NCBI GenBank assembly: GCA_002471575.1
Contig: DKQG01000031.1
Location: 1-36,946, forward strand
Source of the DNA: Alphaproteobacteria bacterium UBA7314
GTDB taxonomy: Bacteria > Pseudomonadota > Alphaproteobacteria > MPNO01 > UBA830
DNA: 36,946 bases
Direction of reading: 5' to 3'
The notes below the pieces were generated by a model that was not told where the DNA came from, did not search any database, and was given only the letters and a program-made list of their open reading frames with translations. The position numbers were made by a program, and so were the translations under genes. Shown piece after piece: positions 7,881-16,361 of this stretch (position 1 is its first letter; the number at the start of each line of letters is the position of its first letter).

Positions 7881-8774
7881 ATGGATTGGACCCAGTACTG
7901 GTTTATGTTCCCTGTCGCCATGTGCGTCGCAACATGCGCGATGTTGAGCGGTATCGGGGGCGCGGCCTTATTTATCCCGATTTTCGTGATTATTTTCCCA
8001 TTGCTGGGTCCGGAGTATCCGCTTGCGACCTCGGCCGCGATCGGGTCGGCACTGATGACTGAAGTCTTTGGGTTTTCATCGGGCTTCATCGGCTATTACC
8101 GAAAACGGCTGATCGATTTCAAAAGTGCGGTGCCATTTATAAGTGTGTCCATTCCGGTCGCAATACTAGGCGCGCTAATGTTTGGTTTGCTGCAGGAACA
8201 GGAGATCATCCTGAAGGGCGCCTATGCACTTTTGATGATGATCCTTTGCCCGGTCATTCTCCGCCACACGCCGACTCGGGACGTGCTAGCGGTCTCAGAA
8301 GGCAACGTCGCCGAAAATTCCGACGCCGAAATGCGGAAAGTTACGGGACGGGACGGCACCAAATATCGCTTCAACAAACCGCGGCAAGGGATAATCGGTG
8401 GTTTTTTCACCAGTATCGGGGCTTTCCTGACCGGGTTTTTGGGTGTCGGCGTCGGTGAGGTCATTCTTCCGCAGCTGGTAAAACGTAATAATGTCCCGGT
8501 GGCGGTAGCGGCGGCGACATCCGTTCTAACCGTGATCGTGACGATTGCATCGGCTTCTTTCACCCAGATCGCGGCGCTTATCGAAGCGGGCGGTCTCAGC
8601 GCCGTTCCGTGGAACCTTGTTTGTTACACAATTCCGGCGGTTATTATTGGCGGTCAGATCGGACCGCTTATCCAGGGCCGGATCGCCCAGCAAAAACTTG
8701 AAAAGGCGATTGCGATCGTGTTTGGGATCATCGGGGTATCGATGGCCTGGATTGTGCTAAAAGCGGCTCTGTAG
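7881..8774 (+). CDS. TauE/SafE-family (DUF81) membrane permease
   Basis: This 297-residue integral membrane protein has about eight hydrophobic helices in two repeats, the TauE/SafE pattern. The first repeat begins at residues 10-35 with a Gly-rich helix (SGIGGAALFIPIF) and the second with IGGFFTSIGAFLTGFLGVGVGEV (about 170-195), which carry the paired family motif. A charged cytoplasmic loop (about 130-168, RDGTKYRFNKPRQG) separates the repeats and is longer than usual. Family members export sulfite, sulfoacetate or other organic sulfonates and acids; the substrate here is not evident. No sulfur-metabolism gene is adjacent. The ribosome binding site is weak (GGATAGGCT before the ATG). The 257-base gap to the divergent lipoprotein gene should hold its promoter. 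Confidence 0.85.
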   Translation: MDWTQYWFMFPVAMCVATCAMLSGIGGAALFIPIFVIIFPLLGPEYPLATSAAIGSALMTEVFGFSSGFIGYYRKRLIDFKSAVPFISVSIPVAILGALMFGLLQEQEIILKGAYALLMMILCPVILRHTPTRDVLAVSEGNVAENSDAEMRKVTGRDGTKYRFNKPRQGIIGGFFTSIGAFLTGFLGVGVGEVILPQLVKRNNVPVAVAAATSVLTVIVTIASASFTQIAALIEAGGLSAVPWNLVCYTIPAVIIGGQIGPLIQGRIAQQKLEKAIAIVFGIIGVSMAWIVLKAAL

Positions 8775-8858
8775 CCTGACTAGAAGTGCGACAAATCATT
8801 CGCGATCGGCCCGGATTGGTTTAGCTAGGGTTTTCCCGCGTAAAACCGAGTATCGATC

Positions 8859-9245
8859 ATGGCGGCAAAAATCCATCCGTTTATGCTGTCAAGTGGATAG
8901 GGCACGCGTCTCTGGCTGCAATCCCGAACCTCCTATCCGAAACAATTCCTGAAACTGGTTTTGGATAAAAGCCTGTTGCAGAAAACTGCGCGCCGGGTGT
9001 CCGACGCGAGAACATTCGCCTCGCCGCTCATGGATATAACGAAGAACACCGCTTTCTAGTCGCGGAGCAACTTCGCGAAATCGGCATCCAGCCGCGTGAG
9101 ATCGTTCTCGAACCGGTCGCCCATGGCGATCCACTGCCTCGCCAACCCGGGGAGGGTTCCGCTGAACCTAATAGAGTTACAGTCCAGCAGCTACCTGGGT
9201 GAGGACGACATAGAGCGCTTTGACAATATTTATGGAAGGGATTGA
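8859..9245 (+). pseudogene. Mannose-1-phosphate guanylyltransferase (ManC/AlgA), internally deleted remnant
   Basis: Reading across frames gives the two ends of a ManC-type GDP-mannose pyrophosphorylase. From ATG 8859 the frame gives HPFMLSSG, TAG at 8898-8900, GTRLWLQSRTSYPKQFLKLV and KSLLQKTARRVSD, matching the N-terminal signature GGSGTRLWPLSR..YPKQF. A shift near 9040 continues with EEHRFLVAEQLREIGIQP and EIVLEPV. Then, from about 9165 in another frame, LNLIELQSSYLGEDDIERF and NIYGRD follow, the end of the guanylyltransferase domain, closing at TGA 9243-9245. The intact domain is about 350 residues, so more than 200 residues are missing between the two ends. It is dead. It suggests that a surface polysaccharide locus once lay here. 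Confidence 0.85.
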
Positions 9246-9757
9246 GAACCGTCCTTAAACCCCTGAATTTTTTCATGTTTCTGCCTGTGGATAAATTTGG
9301 GGAAAGAATTCCGCTTTCCTGACGCAGAATCCTTGTTGGTCAAAAATCCCCTTTTATATCAACATGTTGTAACCGGCGAGCAAATTGAAATAAGAAATCA
9401 ACGATGTGTATGGGTAATCCCAACAGTATTGCCAACACATTTCAAGAGAAGCGGAAAATTTCTTGGTTTCTACTTTAACAGGCGTGCCAAAACCGGGGCC
9501 GGTGCAACGTAAATATTTTTTTACCATACTGGTTTCTAAGACGGGAATACTCGGCCTGTAGTGTGCCCCGCTCCTTCATCATTGGACCGGCATGCGGATA
9601 GACGACGCCATGACATAGATCGTCTCGAACGCCTCGCAGACAGGATTACGAGCGCAATTGCCAATATGACCAAACTTGATTTATTCTTGGTTCACTGAGC
9701 AACGGATGCGCCCGCAGGGAGGGCAGCCTGCCGCGGGCCAGCATGGGATGGGGTGTC
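9246..9757 (+). other. Intergenic, no recognised gene
   Basis: About 510 bases between the manC remnant and cfa. The first half is AT-rich and contains a 71-residue open frame from a TTG at 9297 to 9512 that resembles nothing I know and has no convincing ribosome binding site, so I do not call it. The second half is GC-richer with no open frame in family-like sequence. The cfa promoter must lie in its last part. Confidence 0.5.
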
Positions 9758-10984
9758 ATGCTGTTTAAGTCATTGATAAATTTTGCATTCCGCAAGGGCA
9801 CATTGCGGGTGATCGATCATAAAGGTGCCGAACAGGTATTCGGCGACGGATTGCCGCCGCGTTGCACGATCAGACTCACCAAAGCCAGTCTTCAATATAC
9901 ACTAGCCGTGAACCCGGGGCTCAGCGTACCTGAAGCCTACATGGACGGTGATCTGCTGATCGAGAGCGGAACCCTATACGATTTCATCGAACTGGCGGCG
10001 CAGAACTATCCCGGTGTTGAGTCCTATCCGTTGATCAATGTTCTCCAGTTGATAGGCATTGGCAGCAACAAACTCAAGCAATACAACCCCGTCGGTGTGG
10101 CGAAGAAAAATGTCGCACATCACTACGACCTGTCGGACGAACTGTACGATCTGTTTCTGGACCGTGACCGTCAGTATTCCTGCGCCTATTACGCGGATCC
10201 GGACGATGATCTCGAAACCGCCCAGCTCAACAAAAAACGGCATCTTGCATCGAAGCTACTTCTGGGAAGCGGCGATCTGAACGTACTCGATATTGGCTCC
10301 GGTTGGGGTGGCCTCGGGATGTATCTGGCCCGAGTTTCCGATTCACGCGTTACCGGAGTCACGCTGTCTACCGAACAACACAAAGTGTCAAACGACCGCG
10401 TCCGTGCCGCCGGACTTCAGGATCGGGTCCAGTTTCACCTAGCAGATTACCGCGATCTTCCAAGGAAATTCGACCGGATCGTCTCTGTCGGGATGTTCGA
10501 GCACGTCGGCAAAAAAAACTACAAAGAGTTCTTTTCTAAACTCCGCGACCTGATGACCGATGACGGTGTTGCCGTCATCCATTCCATCGGCCGTCTGGAT
10601 ACGCCGTCGGCGATAAATCCGTTCATTCGGAAATACATATTTCCCGGCGCCGACGTTCCTGCCCTGTCCGAGATAACCCCGGTTGTGGAGCAATCGGGTT
10701 TAATCTGTACCGATATCGAAATCCTGCGGCTTCACTACGCCGAAACCCTGCGCCACTGGCGGGAAGCCTTCGAGGCGCGGCGTGACGAAGTCGCCGCTAT
10801 CTACGACGAACGGTTCTGCCGTATGTGGGATTTGTATCTTGTCATCTGTGAAATGGGTTTCCGCTACGAAAACCTGATGGTTTTCCAGATTCAGTTGAGC
10901 AAATCGCTGGATGCCGTGCCGTTGACGCGCGACTACATGTTCGAATGGGAACGGGCGCAGGTGGACAAGGAAAAAACCGCGTAG
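9758..10984 (+). CDS. cfa: Cyclopropane-fatty-acyl-phospholipid synthase
   Basis: This 408-residue SAM-dependent methyltransferase adds a methylene bridge across the double bond of unsaturated acyl chains in membrane phospholipids, acting at the inner membrane surface, often in stationary phase or acid stress. An N-terminal lipid-binding region (about 1-100) contains FRKGTLRVID and YMDGDLLIESG. The catalytic domain opens with VAHHYDLSDELYDLFLD, has the SAM-binding motif VLDIGSGWGGLG, then the characteristic MFEHVGKKNYKEFF, and ends with MWDLYLVICEMGFRYENLMVFQIQ. The ATG of MLFKSLIN is preferred because GGATGGGG precedes it and family members start there; an ATG 15 bases upstream (9743) is the alternative. 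It appears intact, unlike its two flanking pseudogenes, and is probably monocistronic. Confidence 0.93.
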   Translation: MLFKSLINFAFRKGTLRVIDHKGAEQVFGDGLPPRCTIRLTKASLQYTLAVNPGLSVPEAYMDGDLLIESGTLYDFIELAAQNYPGVESYPLINVLQLIGIGSNKLKQYNPVGVAKKNVAHHYDLSDELYDLFLDRDRQYSCAYYADPDDDLETAQLNKKRHLASKLLLGSGDLNVLDIGSGWGGLGMYLARVSDSRVTGVTLSTEQHKVSNDRVRAAGLQDRVQFHLADYRDLPRKFDRIVSVGMFEHVGKKNYKEFFSKLRDLMTDDGVAVIHSIGRLDTPSAINPFIRKYIFPGADVPALSEITPVVEQSGLICTDIEILRLHYAETLRHWREAFEARRDEVAAIYDERFCRMWDLYLVICEMGFRYENLMVFQIQLSKSLDAVPLTRDYMFEWERAQVDKEKTA

Positions 10985-11012
10985 TCAGACCGGTGCGGAA
11001 ATTGCGATGATG

Positions 11013-11854
11013 TCAATGGCCGGGCCTTATAAAACGACGTCGATTAAAAAAATTTTTGAGCCGTCGGCAATTGAGAGATCGCGCCCTAAGGTAACCATAG
11101 TCGCCAGACAGATACGATTTCAGTTCTAGCAAGACAATCCGCCGGCCGGGCGTTTCTGCGCTGATTTTGATCCACCGCACTGGACAGGACTTAGTCAAAA
11201 AGGCCCTCAGTGCATCCATGACATTAATTTCGAAGCCTTAAAGGTCGATCATGATCAGGTTCGCGCGCTCGATATTCAATGCCGCTATGCAGTCGGATGC
11301 GGCACTGATGTGGATCTCTGCATTCTAACCTTCCCAGTTACAGGGTTCATGCACGAACTGCCCAGTGCCCTGGTTGGTTCTCGACGGCAGGCTGGAAGAC
11401 CGTGTTTAGTCCGCCGCGACCATCGCCATTCGATGCAATGTGATAGAGCCCTTAAGGCGGGAAACCCCGCGTTTGTCTTGCTCTGGGGCCACAGTGCCGG
11501 GTTTGACTCGAAACCGCCCGCCTTACAGCCTTGCGCCACAAACCGCAGGGAATGGTAACCGACATTACCCCTCCATATCGAGCAACTGCAAAGTACCCGA
11601 TCACGGCAGATGCGACCGGCAGAACTCCAGCCACTGACTTTTTCGTAGGCTCCAGAGAAGAAGGCGCTCCAGTCAGCCAGAAAAGCTGTGAATCCTGGAT
11701 AGCGCACACCGTCAAAGGAAAACTCCAGAGAGGCTTCGGGCTCCCTGTCCGGGTCAAAACAAATCCTGAGCAGTTTATCCCGCCCGCGGAACACGCTGAT
11801 CAAGCGAAGCCTGAGCAGCAGCCGCACGAACGGCATCCAGTTCCGTATCAGCAT
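11013..11854 (-). pseudogene. FkbM-family methyltransferase, decayed
   Basis: Two minus-strand pieces together outline a FkbM SAM-dependent methyltransferase of about 280 residues. The first, from ATG 11854, has an N-terminal part (VRYPGFTAFLADWSAFFSGAYEK), then the SAM site as GNVGYHSLRFVAQG, followed by FESNPALWPQSKTNAG (family AFEPNP..). It loses the frame near 11330 and stops at 11285. The second frame gives EIHISAAS, then NLIMIDL, a TAA at plus-strand 11238-11240 where the family has Glu (IDVEGFE), then GFEINVMDAL and a C-terminal tail to 11013. The run just before GNVGYHS (VLCSCSIW) also looks like a small pair of indels in the expected xxDIGG. At least one frameshift and one nonsense change make it inactive. 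It is a different lineage from the intact FkbM gene at 29.5-30.4 kb. Confidence 0.75.
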
Positions 11855-12140
11855 CTTGGCATTCTCACCCGGCCAGTTCCGATTTGCGTTGGCAGTGCTT
11901 ACAGCATCATCCCGGAACGGGAACTCCGATCAAATCTGGCATAACCGATTCGGATCACGCCAAAAAAGGTATGAATTCGGCAGTTTTCCACTATGGCCGC
12001 CCGATTGTCCCCATATTCCACACCGGTGATAGAATAACGGATACCGTCCACCGAAATATTTTCGGAAGCGCCATCGATTGGCGATGGCGAATCGGATATC
12101 CGCTGTAGGGTCCGCGGAAATCAGAACCGGAGAATTCAAC
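11855..12140. other. Intergenic region upstream of dnaB
   Basis: It contains no gene I recognise. An inverted repeat CCATCG-ATTGG-CGATGG (12071-12087) overlaps an in-frame ATG (12084) that could be an alternative dnaB start. The dnaB promoter is expected here, but I cannot place -35 and -10 elements with confidence. Confidence 0.4.
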
Positions 12141-13688
12141 TTGGCAACATCTTTGCAGCAACCGGAAGACGACATTCCGGGCTATCGGCAACCGCCAAAC
12201 AATGCAGAAGCGGAAATGGGCCTCCTCGGCGCCATTCTGGAAAACAACCGCGCCTATGAAAAAGTATCGGAATTTCTGAGGTCGGAGCACTTTTTCGATC
12301 CCCTGCACGGTCGGATATACGATGCCGTCAGCAAGCTGGTCGAACGCGGCCAGCAGGCCAACCCGACGACCCTTAAACACGTTTTCGACACCGACGAGTT
12401 CCAGGAAATCGGCGGCCACAGATATTTGGCCGACCTGGCTGGCGCAACATTCGCGGTCATCAACGCAGCGGATTACGGTCGTTTGATTTACGACCTGTAC
12501 CTGAGGCGTCAGCTCATCGAACTGGGGACCGACGTGGTCAACCATGCCTATTCCCACGACCCGGACGAAAGCGCCACCCGCCAGATCGAGGGCGCTGAGC
12601 AACATCTCTACGATCTCGCCACCAGCGGAGATTACGAAGGCGGCTTTCAGAGTTTTGCAGAATCGATCCGCGATGCGGTCGATATGGCGGCCGCAGCCTT
12701 CAACCGCGACGGTGCGCTGGGCGGGGTCCCGACCAAATTCCGCCAGCTCGATTTACTACTCGGCGGGCTTCACAAATCCGACCTGATTGTCTTGGCCGGA
12801 CGCCCAGCGATGGGCAAAACGGCGTTGGCTACCAATATCGCGTTTAACGTGGCCAACCTGACCGACACGATTGTCGATGAAGAAGGCAATGAAATGCCGG
12901 TTGACGACCCCGTCGTCGGTTTCTTTTCGCTGGAAATGTCAGCCGAGCAGCTTGCCAGTCGTATTCTGGCCGAAGGCGCGCAGATTGCCTCAGACAAGAT
13001 TCGTAAAGGCGAACTTAACCAGACTGAATTCGACCGGCTTGTGCAGACTAGCCAGCAGCTCCAGAGAGCGCCGCTATATATCGACGACACCCCCGCCCTC
13101 TCTGTCTCGGCGCTGCGCACGCGCGCGCGACGATTGAAGCGCCAGCATGGTTTAGGACTGATCGTGGTCGATTATCTTCAGCTTTTGCAGGGCAGCGGCA
13201 TGGGCCGGGAGCAGAACCGAGTTCAGGAAATTTCGGAAATCACCCGCGGCCTAAAAACGCTGGCCAAGGAACTGGAAGTGCCGGTAATTGCCTTGTCCCA
13301 ACTCAGCCGTGCGGTCGAGCAGCGGGAAGACAAGCGCCCTCAGCTTGCCGATCTTCGTGAATCTGGGACGATCGAGCAGGACGCGGATGTCGTGATGTTT
13401 ATCTATCGCGAAGAATACTATCTGCAGCGCGCCGAACCGTCGCGCCGAGCAGATGAATCGACCGAAAAGATGAACGAACGCTACATGATGTGGGAAGAGG
13501 CCATGACCACAGTCCGCGGTAGGGCGGAAATCATCATCGCCAAGCAGCGACACGGCCCCACGGGAACGGTCCATCTTCGTTTCTATCCGCAAGCCACCAA
13601 ATTCGACAATCTGGAAGACGAGGACGACTACGGGGATCCGCGCGATGCGGGCGGTGGGCCGCTGCCGGCGGGAGACGTGCCGTTCTGA
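12141..13688 (+). CDS. dnaB: Replicative DNA helicase DnaB
   Basis: This is the hexameric 5'-3' helicase at the replication fork that recruits primase. The N-terminal DnaB domain starts at YRQPPNNAEAEMGLLGAIL, then the linker, then the RecA-like ATPase with Walker A GRPAMGKT (about 219-226), the SLEMSAEQLASR segment, Walker B LIVVDYLQLLQG (about 340), the DNA-binding and arginine-finger region (LSQLSRAVE, DLRESGTIEQDADVVMFIYR) and RHGPTGTV near the end. No intein is present. The start chosen is a TTG at 12141 with GGAG eight bases upstream, giving 515 residues. An ATG at 12084 would add 19 residues unlike the family and lacks a good ribosome binding site. The stop TGA overlaps the presumed CTG start of alr (CTGA), so the two genes are coupled. 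Confidence 0.95.
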   Translation: MATSLQQPEDDIPGYRQPPNNAEAEMGLLGAILENNRAYEKVSEFLRSEHFFDPLHGRIYDAVSKLVERGQQANPTTLKHVFDTDEFQEIGGHRYLADLAGATFAVINAADYGRLIYDLYLRRQLIELGTDVVNHAYSHDPDESATRQIEGAEQHLYDLATSGDYEGGFQSFAESIRDAVDMAAAAFNRDGALGGVPTKFRQLDLLLGGLHKSDLIVLAGRPAMGKTALATNIAFNVANLTDTIVDEEGNEMPVDDPVVGFFSLEMSAEQLASRILAEGAQIASDKIRKGELNQTEFDRLVQTSQQLQRAPLYIDDTPALSVSALRTRARRLKRQHGLGLIVVDYLQLLQGSGMGREQNRVQEISEITRGLKTLAKELEVPVIALSQLSRAVEQREDKRPQLADLRESGTIEQDADVVMFIYREEYYLQRAEPSRRADESTEKMNERYMMWEEAMTTVRGRAEIIIAKQRHGPTGTVHLRFYPQATKFDNLEDEDDYGDPRDAGGGPLPAGDVPF

Positions 13689-14800
13689 CGGCAAACGCCA
13701 TCCGTTACCCGGGCGCGACACTTACAATCGACCTGGATGCCGTTGCGGCCAACTGGCGCACGCTGGCCGACCGCGCCGGCACAGCCAGCTGTGGTGGGGT
13801 GGTGAAGGCCGACGGCTACGGCCTCGGCGCAGCAAAGGTCGCGTCCGCTCTGTCGGGCGCGGGTTGCCGACACTTTTTCGTCGCTACCATCGACGAAGGC
13901 ATTGCACTACGAAAATCTCTGCCCGGCGATGCAGTTATTGTCGTCTTCGACGGATTGATGGCAGCCGATACGGCCGCTGAATTCGATGCGCACTCGCTAA
14001 CTCCCGTCCTCAATAGTCCGGGCGAAATAAAAAGCTGGTCGCACCATGCAACTAACGGTGGAAATCGTAGCGCCTTTCTGGCACTGGACACCGGGATGAA
14101 CCGGCTGGGTCTTAGCCCGGCGGAAGTAGAAGTCATTGCGGAAAAACCCGAATTTCTTGACGGAATCGAGATCGCGTGCGTGATGAGCCACCTTGCTTGC
14201 GCCGACGAGGCAACGCATCCTCAGAACAGCCAACAGCGGCAACTGTTTGATGCCCTGCGGGCCAAATTGCCTGCGGCCGAGGCGTCTTTTGCCAATTCTG
14301 CGGGCATCTTTCTCGGCCCCGAATACCACTACGATCTGGCCCGCCCGGGCGCGGCTTTGTATGGCGTATCGCGGGGCTGCGGCGCGCCGGAGCCCATGCA
14401 ACAAGTTATTGGTTTAAAAGCGAAAATCCTGCAAATACGCATCGTTGACACCGAATCGACCGTTGGCTACGGTGCTACCCGATCGGTGCCGGCAAATTCG
14501 CGCTTGGCCACCGTGGCGGCGGGATACGCTGACGGGTATCTGCCGTCGCTGAGCAACCGAGGATTCGGCTTCGCCGCCGGTGTAAAAGTGCCTGTCGCAG
14601 GACGCCTTTCCATGGATCTAACCGTTTTCGATATATCCAATGTCCCCCCGAACGCGATAGCGCCTGGTGATCACATCGATCTTATATGCGACCGCCAGAC
14701 CGTCGACGACGTGGCCGATGCAGCGAGAACAGTCGGTTACGAAATTCTCACATCTATAGGCTCACGATTCACAAAACACTATACGGGAACCGGAACTTGA
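13685..14800 (+). CDS. alr: Alanine racemase, apparent CTG start
   Basis: This PLP enzyme converts L- to D-alanine for peptidoglycan. The N-terminal TIM barrel carries the PLP lysine in VVKADGYG (Lys41), AFLALDTGMNRLGL, MSHLACADE and SAGIFL. The C-terminal beta domain has VGYGATRSV, AAGYADGYLPSLSNRG with the catalytic Tyr region, GRLSMDLTVFDIS and the terminal GSRFTKHY. Homology starts at YPGATLTIDLDAVAANW, but no ATG, GTG or TTG exists in frame before it. The first in-frame GTG codons (13799 and 13802) are one and two codons before the PLP lysine, too late for the fold. CTG at 13685, overlapping the dnaB TGA and preceded by GGGAG at 13669-13673, is the best start and gives 371 residues, a normal length. 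The stop overlaps mlaE by one base. Confidence 0.9.
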   Translation: MTANAIRYPGATLTIDLDAVAANWRTLADRAGTASCGGVVKADGYGLGAAKVASALSGAGCRHFFVATIDEGIALRKSLPGDAVIVVFDGLMAADTAAEFDAHSLTPVLNSPGEIKSWSHHATNGGNRSAFLALDTGMNRLGLSPAEVEVIAEKPEFLDGIEIACVMSHLACADEATHPQNSQQRQLFDALRAKLPAAEASFANSAGIFLGPEYHYDLARPGAALYGVSRGCGAPEPMQQVIGLKAKILQIRIVDTESTVGYGATRSVPANSRLATVAAGYADGYLPSLSNRGFGFAAGVKVPVAGRLSMDLTVFDISNVPPNAIAPGDHIDLICDRQTVDDVADAARTVGYEILTSIGSRFTKHYTGTGT

Positions 14801-15573
14801 TGGGGTTGCTTGCCGCGATAGGCCGTGTCTTTATCAGTTTCCTAGCCGCAACCGGCCGACTCGCTGTTTTTGCCGGGATCAGCGTAAGCCATATTGTCAG
14901 GCCACCTTTCTACCCTCGGCTTCTTCTGCGACAGATCATTGAAATCGGTTACTACTCCTTGCCGGTTGTCGGCTTGACCGCGGTCTTCACCGGGATGGTG
15001 CTGGCCCTGCAAAGCTACACCGGTTTCGCCCGGTTCAACGCCGAAAGTGCTGTCGCTACCGTCGTGGTTCTGTCCATCACCCGGGAACTTGCGCCGGTCC
15101 TAGCAGGCTTGATGGTTGCCGGACGCATCGGCGCCGCGATGGCGGCCGAAATAGGTACCATGCGGGTAACGGAGCAGATCGATGCCTTGTCGACCCTATC
15201 CACCAATCCCTATAAGTACCTGGTCGCGCCGCGTCTTCTGGCGGGATTTGTCATGCTACCCTGCTGCGTGCTGGTAGCCGATATCATCGGCGTGTTCGGC
15301 GGGTACCTGATCTCGGTTCATAAGCTCGGGTTCAATCCAAGCGTCTATATCAAGAACACCTGGCAGTTTCTAGAAGTCATGGACGTTCTATCCGGTCTGG
15401 TCAAAGCGGCGGTGTTCGGATTTCTGATCGCCTTGATGGGCTGCTACCACGGTTATTACTCGAAAGGCGGCGCCCAGGGCGTCGGGTCGGCAACAACGAA
15501 TGCCGTCGTCTCCGCCTCCATCCTGATCCTCGCCTTCAACTACCTGATCACTGAGGCGTTTTTCGCGCAATGA
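14800..15573 (+). CDS. mlaE: MlaE-family ABC transporter permease
   Basis: This 257-residue inner-membrane permease belongs to the retrograde phospholipid (Mla) or related lipid ABC system. It has five to six hydrophobic helices, with family motifs GYYSLPVVGLTAVFTGMVLA (about 47-66), ELAPVLAGLMVAGRIGAAMAAE and the conserved MRVTEQIDAL element, ending in a helix with SASILILAFNYLITE. The ATG shares its A with the TGA of alr (TGATG), and the next gene, mlaF, starts inside its end (ATGA), so permease and ATPase are co-translated. The usual substrate-binding partner MlaD and periplasmic MlaC are absent from the window, so they must be encoded elsewhere or the pair serves another lipid route. Confidence 0.93.
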   Translation: MGLLAAIGRVFISFLAATGRLAVFAGISVSHIVRPPFYPRLLLRQIIEIGYYSLPVVGLTAVFTGMVLALQSYTGFARFNAESAVATVVVLSITRELAPVLAGLMVAGRIGAAMAAEIGTMRVTEQIDALSTLSTNPYKYLVAPRLLAGFVMLPCCVLVADIIGVFGGYLISVHKLGFNPSVYIKNTWQFLEVMDVLSGLVKAAVFGFLIALMGCYHGYYSKGGAQGVGSATTNAVVSASILILAFNYLITEAFFAQ

Positions 15574-16358
15574 GCGAAGCAGCGGTCAAAATCGCGATCC
15601 GCGGACTGAGCAAATCTTTCGGCGCCAATCACGTCCTGACCGAACTAGATCTCGACATTCGGGATGGAGAGTCCCTCGTCATCATCGGCGCTTCGGGGAC
15701 GGGTAAATCTGTCTTGCTAAAAAACATCGTCGGCATTCTGACGCCGGACTCCGGATCGATAAAAATCGCCGGCGAAGAAGTCGTTGGCGTCACCGGCAAC
15801 TCCCGCGACCGCATAAACCGTAAACTCGGCATGTTGTTTCAGGGTGCGGCACTGTTCGACTCTCTGCCTTTATGGGAGAACGCAGCCTTCGGGTTGATGT
15901 CGAGCCACCGCATGGGACGGGACGAAGCCCGCAAAAAAGCCATCGATTTCCTCAAGCAGGTCGGTCTATCCGAAGCCGACGCCAATCGCTACCCTTCCGA
16001 CATCTCGGCCGGCGCCCAGAAACGGGTCGGGCTTGCGCGCGCGATCGCTACTGAACCCGAAATTCTGTTTTTTGACGAACCCACCACCGGAATCGATCCA
16101 GTGATGGGCGATATCATCGACAGTCTGATCGTGTCGTGTGTTCGCAATCTAGGCGCAACCGCGCTGACGATCACCCACGATATGGAGAGCGCGCGGCGGA
16201 TCGGCGACAGGGTGGCCATGATCTACGAAGGGAAGATCGTCTGGGTTGGCGATGTTGCAGAAATAGACGACAGCGGCAATGCGTTTATCCACCAGTTCAT
16301 TCACGGCAGCGTCGAAGGCCCCATGGCGAGCCTGATTGCGGCCAACGCGTCGGTCTGA
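15570..16358 (+). CDS. mlaF: MlaF-family ABC transporter ATP-binding protein
   Basis: This 262-residue ATPase is the partner of the MlaE permease. Walker A is GASGTGKS (40-47), the Q loop is MLFQGAALFDSLPLWENAAFG, Walker B is ILFFDEPTTGIDP (165-177) and the switch His lies in TITHDMESA. The signature motif is unusual: residues 145-150 read ISAGAQ, followed by KRVGLARAIA, where MlaF proteins normally have LSGGM/Q, so two signature positions are altered although the surroundings are well kept. The protein is otherwise full length. The ATG overlaps the mlaE stop by four bases. The next gene, radA, follows after three bases, and that neighbour is a conserved but functionally unrelated one. Confidence 0.93.
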   Translation: MSEAAVKIAIRGLSKSFGANHVLTELDLDIRDGESLVIIGASGTGKSVLLKNIVGILTPDSGSIKIAGEEVVGVTGNSRDRINRKLGMLFQGAALFDSLPLWENAAFGLMSSHRMGRDEARKKAIDFLKQVGLSEADANRYPSDISAGAQKRVGLARAIATEPEILFFDEPTTGIDPVMGDIIDSLIVSCVRNLGATALTITHDMESARRIGDRVAMIYEGKIVWVGDVAEIDDSGNAFIHQFIHGSVEGPMASLIAANASV

Positions 16359-16361
16359 CCT

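Noticed and set aside
4423..8900. Several in-frame TAG codons, two at conserved Trp positions in the hydratase, suggesting amber recoding
   Set aside because: Intact genes (guaA, cfa, tauE-like) end with TAG, and the same pseudogenes also contain TAA stops and frameshifts, so ordinary decay explains them.
9297..9512. 71-residue open frame with a TTG start
   Set aside because: No family resemblance, no convincing ribosome binding site, AT-rich intergenic setting.
12071..12087. CCATCG/CGATGG inverted repeat upstream of dnaB as an operator
   Set aside because: Six pairs with a five-base loop is within chance expectation, and no related repeat was seen.
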